Source: Lophius americanus (lineage: Eukaryota; Chordata; Actinopteri; Lophiiformes; Lophiidae). From it: a stretch of 64,000 nt of DNA. The translations under genes and the position numbers were made by a program. This document shows positions 22,601 to 34,700 of the stretch, piece after piece (the first letter of the stretch is position 1; each line of letters starts with the position of its first letter). The stretch lies in the NCBI GenBank assembly GCA_037951165.1, contig JBBDHG010000098.1, positions 1,222,001-1,286,000 on the forward strand, given 5' to 3'. Under the pieces are notes generated by a model. It did no database searches and was not told the origin of the DNA. It was given only the letters and a program-made list of their open reading frames with translations.

Positions 22601-25600
22601 GACTATTTCTTCTCCTGAGATGATTGCACATTTTCTTTATAGAGTTTTGTATGTGTTAAACCTACCTACTCTTTACACAGTTGAGCCTTGGATTAGGACT
22701 AGGAATAGGAAGAATAATATCATTCATGAAGATCATTAACTTTATATATTTGTAATGGTGGTGCCTCAGAAACTTGTGACTGAATTTCAGATTAAGATTT
22801 AGTAAAGTTAATCAGTGCATGTATGGATGTAACAGGAGAGATGCTTTCTTCCAGGTGCCTCTCCGTTACCTCATTGCCATGCTGTTTGTCAACTTCAGGC
22901 CCCTGTGGGACGCAGTCATTGAGCTCCTCGTGTGAGTATAAAGTTCATTAAACTCAAATGAGCACATTTATTGTTGAATTTTTTCACTTTGGCAGTGCCA
23001 GGGATTGTTCACACTTCACTGCACCATTGAAAACATTGATTGTATTATGTTGGATTCTTGCTGAATTCTAATTTTTCAGATATAATCAACTCAGTTAATT
23101 GAGGATGATACCAGTTTATATGTTTGTTACTTTTACACCTACTTTAAGTAGGTGTAATGAAATGAAAATATTTCTATGGCTCCTTTAAATTTAATGGGCA
23201 ACCGGCCAATGAATACATACAATGATTTTCATGCTGCACACATTTACTAGACAAAATGAAAAAGACTATAGGCAAGATCTTCTCGTTTCTCGTTCTTAAT
23301 TTCAGTGTTCATATATTTTCACTACAAGTTGCCCTTGTGGAGTGAAACAACGGAGGACAAACAGAAATCTTATTTGTGAAGAGTCAGAATTGTTGGGAAA
23401 TTGTAGGAAAGAGCACTATTTTATCTTAACAATGGTATGCATATTATATTGCCAGTCCTAGCTCTTACTTTGTCCGTTTTTTACTGCAGAATACACAACA
23501 TCAACACCTGCGTGAATGGAATTTGTCCTTTCACGCTGGTTCTGAACCGTTGTGCTAGTAGGCTGTAGGCATTGAAGTGTGCTCATGTGCAAATTTTTGG
23601 CCCTTTCACTGGTTGAAGAGGAGAGACAAGAATTGATCTTTGTCGCTACAAGTGCTTTTGTGTTGGTTTCAGTGTGTATAACACATAAAGGGTCATTTTA
23701 CCGACCTGTCATTTAGTTACAAATGTTCTTTAAGGGCCGTCGTCTGTAATTTCAAAGACTGCATCGACCACAAACAATAAAGTTTTGATATCATCACATT
23801 TCATTATTCAAAATGAAGAACGTTAACTATGCGAACTGGTAAAAATACAAAAGTTTCTCTGACTTAGCAGAATAAATGCCACACATATTTAACATGTAAG
23901 GGTATTCAATAAATAAATGTATCACTAATAATAATAATAACTCTCCTCCTCACAGGAGCCACGCCAGAGGGATGGACAACAAGGACTTCTGGCGGGTCTA
24001 CCATGAACATCTGGAGATGGTAGCAGGGCTGGCCGGTAAGGACTACAGCTGTGCTGCATCATATAGTCAGCAGTTACATGTCAATTCTTTGATCAGTTTA
24101 AGGTTTGAAATGTTGGCACGTTTCGTTACACATCAAAAAAATAGTATTGTTCATTTCTTAGAAAATACATTCATAAGCATATGTTTATAATGGGAGGAAC
24201 TGTGGCTAAAGCTGATTGTCATCTTTATAGAACAAGAATTGCAAGATGATGACGATACAGAGGAGGACTTACGTCCCAATGCCGAGCCAGGCTGTGATGT
24301 CATTGAAAGTGGGGATGTGGGAGTGCTGTTCAAAGAGCAGCTGAAGTTGAACTCTCACCCCAAAGAGAGGACAGACTTCCCGAACTTTCGCAGCCTGCTG
24401 TGGCGCTCGATGGCCCAGTTTCCCGATAGAGTGGAACCACGCAGCCGGGAACTGAGCCCTCTGCTGCTCAGGTTCATCAGGTCAGAGTGTAAAATCAGTT
24501 TTGGGTCAAATCTGTACAATTTCCAATATTTTGACAGCTAGAGCTGCACCATCATATTGCAGAATTATCTAATCCTAATGTTTTTCGTTATTTTCAGGAA
24601 TGAGTTTTACCCCGCCGACCTGCTGGTGGCTCCTACTCAGGACTTGAGGAAGGAGGATGATGACGCCCTGGAGGAGTCTGCCATGGATGTGGAGGAGGAG
24701 GACAGAGAGGAGCAGGAGGCAGAGGAGGGAGGAAAACTGCAAAGGAAGGCACCTCCCAGAAGAGCTGCTGCCAAGTATGATATCAGAATCACTCTGAGTT
24801 TTAGGTCAACTTACGATATGATAGTCAACAGTAACGGCTACTGCATCCCATCCTTTGTTTTGGTTATAGTGCTAATATCACACTGAGAAAACTCCATAAC
24901 AAGCAAAAAGACATGCATTCACACTCCGTTACTTATGTTTTCTTTCAGTGTTTATTTTTGTGGATTAACGTTACTTTGCATTGAAGTGCGTATATATTTT
25001 TAATGCCATATAAGGCTGAGCTATTTTAATCCACAGCAAAGCATCATGGTCAATAAGATTATCTTATGCTTGTAGTGTTGCTGTCCTTTGACAGTACCAC
25101 AGTATCTCTATATGATTTCATGTACTGAGGTTTGGGATGATGCTTTATCCAGCGAAACACAGAGGATTTTTGAATGGATTATTTAGCTGATGAACTAGGA
25201 TCATTTTCTTGTCGTATGAAGGAACTTTTTCTTCCTTCAGTCTATTACTGACATTTGAAAATCAACACATCTGGAGGAGCATGGTCACAACAGGGAGAGT
25301 TTACAATTTGAAAAGTAACCAATAGCCAAGGCTGTTATAGATATTTATTTGAATAGAAGTGTAAATTTTCATTTAAATACACGTGTAATGTGTGTTGGTT
25401 TTGCTCTTAACTACAATATTTATCACGTTTGACATTTGTGAAGTAGTAGTGAAATGGATTTATCAACCTAAATGAATCGGTAAACGTGTAAAAGAAAAAA
25501 AAAAGAAAAGAAAAACCCAACCACATACTATTTGTAGCCTTTAATGCTACTTTAAAATCATTTGAATCATTTTTATTGTATGTTTATGACCAGTTTTTTT

Positions 25601-25746
25601 ATTATAAATGTGAACCCTTTTGGAATTGTTTTTCTTCTCACAGACAGCTGATTGCCCATCTGAAAGTATTTGCCAAATTCACCAACCCTCGTTCTCTCTA
25701 CCTGGAGGAGAGCCTTAGTGAGCTCTACAACCAGGTAATCCAAAAA

Positions 25747-25796
<50 letters not shown>

Positions 25797-28700
25797 TTTT
25801 TCTGTGAAGACCCAAGTGTTAGGATCTATTTACCCTAAGCAATACAAAACTGGTAATGTGAGTTCAGAGAAAATAAATGTTGAGTATTTTCTTTGGCACC
25901 ATGTCGGCAGATTTGTTTTTTTCCCTTTTCCAGTTGCTTTGCCATCAGGACCAGCAGATTCAGAAAGTGGCACTGGAATGTCTTCTTACATACAAGGACC
26001 CCAACATTGTGCCATACAAGTAAGAAACCGGTCTCACATACAAAATCTACAAATATGCAGCCATTTCCTCAATGGGATCATTGTGAGCACCTTTGATAGG
26101 AATCACAGCTGTCGACCACAGCCTTCTATAGTTACAGGTAGAAGAATGTTAACTTGGCCTTGGCCTGACATCATGCTTTCTACTGTCTGTTATCAAGGTA
26201 TCCATTAGCTGTACCTTCAATCTACCTGTAGACAGATTTGTATTTCCCGTGAAGTTTTGGATTACAGATGCTTGTGTACGACTCTTTGTTCACTGTCGCT
26301 CTTCAGCAGTGAATAGACCCCATGATCGACAGGCGAAACCTTTCTGCAATACATTTTTTTGTGTGCTATAAGGCTGTACAACATGGCCTTTCATATTCAG
26401 GCTGATATTGGTTATTAACGTCATTATTAAGCTACATTAAGGATATTGCATGTATGTATGTATGTATGTATGTATACACCGCCCCGAAACATTAATGGAA
26501 CACGTAAAGCACAGTCCAGATCTCGATAAAATCAACAAAGTTGAAAATCTTTATTCTTATGCTTGATTCTAAATCACACCAAATATCTAAGTGCAGAACT
26601 GAAATCATAGACTGAACCAATCGAGTTCATTTCATCAAAACAGTTCATAATGTGACCCAGGAGTGTGTTTGAGCCCCACATGCCAAAGGGACCTCCGGAA
26701 AACGTCTGGGCATGATCATGAGGAGATGGTGGATGGTGTCCTGGGGGATTTCCTCCCAGACCTGGATCAGGTGGCGTCTGATGCAGCGATACATAACGTT
26801 ACAGAGGTTCTCTGATGGGTTCTGGTTTGGGGATCATGAGGACCAGTTTATGGCATCAATGACTTCATCCTCCAAGAACTGCCTACACACTTAGGCCGGT
26901 TCTTGTCCTGGACCAGGAGGAACCCAGTGTCCACCGGACCATTGTAAGGTCTGACAGTGGGCCTGCATTTCATACCGGTACCTAATAGCAGTCAAGGTAC
27001 CGTTGGCTAGCTCGTGGTGGTCTGTGAGACCATCCAAGGTTCTGTCCCCCCGGACCATCACTGACCCACCACCAAACCGGTCCTTCTGGATGATGATGAT
27101 GATGCAGCAGCATTGCCTCCACAGCGTCTCCAGACTCTGTCGCGCCGGCCATGGGACCTCAGTTTGAACCTGCTCTCATCTGTGAAGAGAACGGGGCACA
27201 AATGGAGAACCTGACAATTCTACACCAATTGAGCTCCACAGTGTTGAGTTGTGAGCACAGATCCCAGTAGAGGACTTCGGGCCCCAATTCCCCACTCATG
27301 CAGTCTGTTAATGACAGTTCTGACAGAAACTCCACGCCAGTAGCCCACTGGAGGTAATATTGTAGGGATCCGTCAGTGCTCCTCCTGTTCCTCCTCACAC
27401 TGAGGAACAGATACCTGTCTGGCTGCTGGGTTGTTGCCCTTCTACGGACCTATCCGGCTCTCCTCTCCTGTCTCCTGGCATCTCCTCCATGCTCTTGAGA
27501 TCTTGCTGGGAGATAAAGCAAACCGTCTTGCAACTGCATGCAGGGATAGGCCATCCTGGAGGAGCTGGACTACCTGTGCAGTACCTGCAGCTTGCATGTC
27601 ACAAGTAGTGACAAAAACGACAGCAGTACACTAAACTACAGAAGATTCAATAAGGACAGATAAGTAGAGAGAAATGGATTGTGGCCACCACCTGCAGAAC
27701 TACTCCATTTTGGGGGTTGTCATGCTTTTGCCTCTCCATTTCCCCTGTTGTCACTTTCATTTGCCCCGAAAACAGGTGAAACCGATTCACAATCACTTGT
27801 GCTTCCAAAATAGACAGGCTCTGATATCCCTGAAATTTAACTGGCTTTGTGTCATACTACATGGATAAAGTGTTCCTCTATTTTTTTGAACAGTCTGTCT
27901 CTATATATATATATTTAGATAGATAGATAGATGGATGAATAGATAGATAGATAGATAGATAGATATGACAATATACATATACAGGCTACAGGGTTTATGC
28001 TGTTTCCCGTGTTTTCATCTTTAATGAACTATTGTGTCTATGTATTCAGGGAGAATCTTGAGAATCTACTAGAGGACAAACACTTCAAAGAGGAGATTGT
28101 CCATTTCAACATTTCGGAAGAGACAGGTGTGGTCGACAATTCACACAGATCCAGACTCATCCCACTGCTCATGAGGTACAGTGTGTGTGTGTGTGTGTGT
28201 CTATTGGTTGTTGCAAGCTGCATTAAAGGATTCGATTTGTACTTGCTTTAATCTTTCCAAATTGCTTTCAAGGTTATTTAAAGCTCGTTCATTTGTGCTC
28301 TACATGTTCGAATTTTGACTTAATAAGCCGGTAGAAAAATTTAATTTGTAGTTGTGCAATGCAAAGTTGTGTTTTTATGAGAAGCATCTACCAGGCTGTC
28401 ATTGGATAGCTTGGTAAGGCTCGCTTGAAACTAACAAAACTTTTTTTCATTCTGGAAGTATACTGCTATGAAAAAGTATTCAACCCGCTTTCCCAATTTC
28501 TATGATTTCATGATCTCATTAAAATATTTCTAAAACAAAATTTAGCGTAAAACAAAAGGCCACTTCAGTAATGTATAGGACAACAGGTTTTCACATTTTT
28601 ATTGAGCCATTTAAGGACAACAATCGGTTGCATAATAGTCAAGAAAATACTTAATAGTTCATTATTAACCTGTTGAAAAGCCTTTTTTTTTTTTTTTTTA

Positions 28701-31700
28701 ATACAATTTTCTATTTTTTATTCTGCCACTGGGTACCTAATTCTAACATTTGCCTCCTGGTTAGAATGCCTCAGAAGTGGCCTGAGATGGACTTTCTGAA
28801 TAGTATTATATATTGTATATAATTACTTATTACTATCTGCTACTTCATTTCTTTTCCTGTGATTTCTGTGATGTATTCAAATACATATTCATCACATTCC
28901 AAAAATTTTTTGTCGTAAATAGTGTATAATTCAATTTAATGTCCCAGTCACCTATACATGTATTTGCCATTTCTGACACAGGATCCTGTTTGGCCGTCTA
29001 CGCAGTAAAGCAGGCAGCAAGTTTCAGGGGAAGGCAAGTGCTTCCACCCGGTCCTCCATTATTCTGCGTTTCCTGGCAGGTTGCCAGTCTGAGGAGCTGG
29101 GAATGTTTATCGACCTGCTGCTGGAGCCCGTCAGCCATCACAGCCAAGGTAGGCGCCATATGATGTTCTCAGAAGCAAATATTTTCTTGACCGCACCTAT
29201 TTGTTTTTGTTTATTTTTGAGTTTCAAACCTCAGCGACAAATTAGACGTACTTTGATAAAAATATAAAACTGCTTGCTTAGATGTGTTTGCTTTATTTTG
29301 CATTTCATTTGATTTGATATTTTGGTTTTTAAGGTGATAAACAGAAAAAAGTGAATTTTCCTCTCCTTTTGTCTGTGCCCTCAGGTTCCTGTCTGGCAGC
29401 TGTGGAGCGAGCAGTAGTGGAAACAGACTTGGCAGCCGTCCTGCCACTGGGCCGTCAGCACAGCCTCCTCAACATCATCGACGTGGTGATTCACAAACTG
29501 GGTCACCTCATCCACATCCACCTGCCCAAAGTGCTGCAGATTCTACTGTGTGTCTCTGCCTCAGTGTCCACCATCCTGGACCACAGGGAGCAGGTAACTT
29601 GGATAGATGCGGATAAAATATCTTTCTTTAATTTATCAATTCTTTCTTATACATTTCCAAACCAACTGGAGGAAATACCAAACGTACTAAGTGAGTTGGT
29701 TGAAACTGTTGAGGAAGAGGTACAGAGTGTTACCGAAAAGGTTTGATACACTCTTCTTGTAAGTAGCAATATAATAATAATAATAATAATACATTTAATT
29801 TATAATGCACTTTACATTTGGATCAAATCTCAAAGTGCTACAAAGCAAATATGCCATTGAGTGCCCAAGGATATTAAATCCATATTTTTTTATTAAAATT
29901 CTTTTCATTTTGATGGATGTACACATCTTCCATCATGCCCCATTGGATGCCCAACCCATTTTATTCCTACTGCTTGTCCACACAGGTTTGTTTTTGCCAA
30001 AGTTTAACTGTAAAATTACATTCTACAAACATTACATATAATGTTTGACTAGATAGTTTATTTGTTAAATCAAAAAATTAGCTTTTGTTCATTTAAATAA
30101 GGAAAAAAGAAAAATTGAGAATTAAAATTGCAAACATCTAAGTTTTGATAGAAAAGACAAGTTTTTAGCTCAAGCTTGTTTACAGAAGTGCCAGCATGCA
30201 TGTACGACCATTTTAACTAATGCAATTGGACCTTACTGCAACTTTCAGAAGATAAATGCTTATCAAGTTTTGACTAGAGAATAGAGAAATAAACACTTAA
30301 TAAACACTTGGTATTTAACAAAGATTAAAACATGATAAAGATTTAGTTACATTAAGTTGTTTTTTTTTACTTTATTGCCACCTTACATTATAAAAGCTAA
30401 CATTTGATAGAGATGAAGAAAACCCCCAGAATATTACTCATTAAAGTGAATATCTCTGCCAACACCCAACAGTCCTTATGGATTCAATTAACCCTTATCA
30501 GAAATGTAACTCATGGCCTCACCATAATTTAAGAGAGCTGGATTTGTTACAGTCAGTGACTTTAGTTAACTCCAGATTTTTAATTGGAAACGTACCAAAT
30601 TGCACACTCTCATAGATAATGAATCCATAGATATGCATGCTTTATTTATTCAAGATCCATATATTATTATTGGGGAAATCATTGAACTCATTGAAATCTG
30701 TTTATTAGTTTTTGTGTAATCCTGCTGACAAACCAACAAAAAAGAAATGGTCACAGGTGAAACTCCTTGGCGGAGGTAACCGCTTGTGTCCTTATTTCTC
30801 TATGTTGAGCCCTTCCTCTTTTATCTTCAGGTTCGTGCAGGATGCATCAGTCCTCTGAAGAATCTGAGGCGACTTGGTGTCCTTAGGATCCAGGACTTCT
30901 TTGACAGCTTTGACTCCATCAACTTCAGTCAAGAGGAGCTGGACGCTGTATTCGAGGCTGTGGTCTGGCCTCAGGTACGCGTTTGAAATAACTCTTGGGT
31001 TTTTCTTAGCCTCTTTTATCATGCTTTCCTTTTTTTCCCCTCTGTACATTTCTGGCTGACCAAGGAGTAATATTTTCTTTCTTTGCAGGTTTGTCGTCTC
31101 CCAACAGAGAGCCCTTACTCCCCCACCCCTTTGTTGAAAATCATCCATGTGTGGTGCAAAAATGCCAGGTCCGATTCTGATTCTCTTTCTCATTACACTC
31201 TTCATCCATATACCAGAACATACACTACTCAAAAAATAAAAGGGAAAAAAATAATCATCACAGTGTAACTCCAAGTCAGTCACACCTGCAGGATATCTGT
31301 TCACTCAGGAATTAATAATGATTGTGAATCAATTTCAGCTGCTGTTGTGAAAATGGGACAGACTACAGGTGGAAAGAGTGGCAATTAGTAAGACAACCCA
31401 TATTAAACAATGGTGTTGCAGGTGGTGGCCACCGGCCGTTTCCCTTTGCTCATCCTTTCTGGCTGACTCTTGGCTCTTTTTGAATTTTTCCAGTGCCCTC
31501 GCCACTATTTTTAGAATGAGGCGGTATCTTCAGCCCATAGAAGTTGCTCAGGTAGTGCGGCTCCTCAACGATGGCACATCCATATGCACCGTGGCTAGAA
31601 GGTTTGCTGTGTCTCCCAGCACAGTGTCAGGAGCCTGGAGGAGATACCAGGAGACAAGCCACTACAATAGTATAGGTGTAGGGGGCCGTAGGACGCCAAC

Positions 31701-34700
31701 AACCCAGCAGCAGGACCGCTATCTGCTCCTTTGTGCACTGGGAAACAGGAGTAGCACTGCCAGAGCCCTACAAAATTACCTTCAGCAGGCCACTCGTGCA
31801 TGTTTCTGCCCAAACTTTCAGAAACAGACTCCATGAGGATGGCATGAGGGCCCGACGTCCACAAGTGGGGCTTGTGCTTACATCCTGGCACCATGCAGCC
31901 GCGATGGGCATTTGCCGGGGAACACCAAAATTGGCAGATTTGCCATTGGTGCTCTGTTCTCCTCACAGTGAGCACATGTGACAGACGTGGGAGAGTCTGG
32001 AAACGCTGTGGAGAACTTTCTGCTGCCTACAACATTCAGGCATGACTGCTCTTGTGGTGGGTTAGTGATGATCTGGGGAGGCATATCCTTGAAGAGCCAC
32101 ACAGAGCTCCACGTTCTAGCCAGCGGTACCTGACTGCTGTTAGGTACTTGGATGAGATCCTCAGACCCATTGTCAGACTGTATGCTGGTGCATTGGGCCC
32201 TGGGTTCCTTATGTTGCCTAACAATACCCGGCCTCCTGTGGCTAGAGTGGGTCAGCTGTTCCTGGATGTTGAAGGCATTGATGCTAATGACCGGCCGCGC
32301 GTTGCCCAGATCTGAATCCAATCAAACACTTCTTGTATCGTTCCATCCACCACCGCCACATCGCACCACAAACTGTCCAGGATCTGACTGATGCCCTGAT
32401 CCAGATGCGAGGGAGATCCCCCAGGAGACCATCTGTCGTCTCATCGGGAGCATGCCCAGACGTTGTAGGGAGTGCGTTCAGGCACATGGAGGCCATACAC
32501 AATATTGAGCCACATCAACAGTTGTCTTAAGGAAACTTACAAAAGTTGGATCGGACTGGGATCTCATATTTTCACTTTGATTCTGAGTATGATTTTGAAT
32601 GCAGTCCTCAATGGGTTAATGATTTTATTTTCCATTGATCGTTCTTACGTTATTTTGTTCTCAATAAATAACACTATTTTATAATTGAAAGATTTTCAAC
32701 TGGAATATTTCAATCATCCAGATCTGGGATGTGTGATTTAAATGTTTCCTTTATTTTTTGAGTAGTGTATTTACTCATTAGTCGTATTTTTCATACAGAG
32801 ATAAACGTGAAAATAAAATGGTGTTTTTTCGTCTGTCCACAGGTACTTCCCCCTCTTGGCCAAGCAGAGGATCAACCAGCCGGAGTTTGATGTCCTCCTT
32901 AACGTCTTTGCCCTCCTCTCAGCCAAGAATGTTTCCCCAGTGACCATCGCCATGGTAATGGACATAGCTGAGTCCCTCGCAACCACTGAGAACTTTGTTG
33001 CCTCGGAAACGGAAACAGAGCTGAGCGTGAATGGCTGTGTGTTCCCAAAACCAGAAGAGGGTGCCCTTGTCACAGCAGGTTAGCCTTTAATTAAAAAAAT
33101 CCTTTATATATCGTATATATAATCTGTGTGTATATATATATATAAATATAAATATATGTATGTATATATGTATATATAAATATATATATGTATGTATGTA
33201 TATGTATATATGTATGTATGTATGCATATATAAATATATGTATGTATGCATGTATGTATATATATATGTATATATGTATGTATGTATGTATGAATATATA
33301 TATATATACAGTCTCAAACCCTTTATCTCTTGTAACCCTAGTGTCAGCATAGTTGTTATGGAATTAAATTAGTATGTTGTTGTTTTTCCTTCAGAGTCAT
33401 TAACCCAGGGCTCCAGACTACTGCTGCCTCACATATCCACCCTGTTAAAGTACCTCAGCGGAGTCGTGTGCAACACCAAAAGACTAGAGAAGAAAAAGTT
33501 CAGGGCACAGGTGGCCAAGGAGCTCAACATCCTCTCCAAGTCAGTGATATTTGCTCGAAAATATATGTTAAAGTTCAAATTAGCATGTGAAGAAGAGGTA
33601 GTTAAAGAAATCTTTCCATTGGCACTTAATTCTATCATTTTGTTTCTCTACCATTACTCGAAAATTACATTTTTCACAATGATGTCTACACACAACAACC
33701 CGGCACTAAAGTGGTGCCTTTAGTCGTTTTTTGAATTTTCTTAAAAAAAAAACAACCATAAATTCCATGTCCATGGTCACAAATTGGACATAATTAAACT
33801 GGTGGTTAGTGCTGCCATTTGCTTTTTGTTGTATTACACCTTCTTCTTTTTTTTGGATTCCATGGTTGCGAGTGGAAAGTTAACTCATTCTGTGAGTGGG
33901 ATTTGTCTAAAAAACAGGGTTTAAGGGGCATAACACTTATATACACATCTCTCGTACACTGGACAGATTCGTTTTGATATTGATAATCTTCAGGTTCTAG
34001 GTTTCTTTATTGTCACTCCAAACATGTTTGAACAGCATGTTTTTAGAAGAAATTCCTGAAATAATAGAATATATTAAAAACACAGTGGGCTTAAAAGCAG
34101 GTATGTTTTCAAATTACTTTTTCTATTTTGAATAACTGACTTTTTCCCAACTATGGAGTAATCATTGCATTACGCAGGGACAGCTTAAGCGAATAACGGC
34201 TATTATTACACAGAGTGCCTCTCATCGTCATCACATGACTTGACTGAAACAAATGGTTGGAAAAAACTTGTAGCATTGCCAGTTGTATGACCGACCTGCA
34301 GTGACACAAATACCTGTTCTCTGAAACAGTTTTTTACTTGTCTTCAGTGTTTTGCTGTATTTAATGTGTGTTTTTATCTATGTACATGTCTTCTTGGTCT
34401 CATCAAACTCTTTTTTGAATGTGGGACTTTGTCAGGCTCAGTCGATTTGTGAGCGACAAGGAGCAGAGCTCGGTGCTCATCAGCCTGCTGTTGCCCCACC
34501 TCCAGAGAGCCAACAATCTTCAAGTAAGATTGACTTCTTATTATTTGTCTTGGAGCCTTTAAGGCTGTGTGTGTATCACCTCCAATTAGCTGAGATGTTA
34601 TCAAAAGTCGCGGTGGTCAGAGATTTTGTTCTAGTGGAGGTGAGAATAAGCATGACTCAAGAGAAGCAGGGGAAAGGTGTCTCCCAGGGACACACCTGGA

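Larger units (their letters stand above)
16674..24480 (+). other. utp20: UTP20 coding exons 1-21
   Basis: Exons: 16674-16724, 16944-17024, 17135-17201, 17340-17472, 17573-17761, 17851-17932, 18016-18153, 19096-19251, 19370-19522, 19609-19743, 19847-19924, 20018-20196, 20284-20439, 21242-21330, 21715-21820, 21910-22060, 22197-22259, 22359-22526, 22855-22931, 23956-24035, 24231-24480. Junction phases agree throughout and the encoded segments follow the order of human UTP20. The start is the first ATG that gives the conserved MK(I/T)K N-terminus. Exon 13 has a CAGCAG acceptor at 20278-20283, so its start is 20281 or 20284. Confidence 0.88.

Noticed and set aside
25576..26208. Plus-strand frame of 210 codons
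   Set aside because: Runs through UTP20 exons 23 and 24 plus the CA repeat (giving a Thr-His run); it is in the UTP20 frame for exon 23 only and ignores good splice sites.
30792..31304. Minus-strand frame of 170 codons
   Set aside because: Antisense to UTP20 exons 28 and 29; no recognisable domain on the minus strand.
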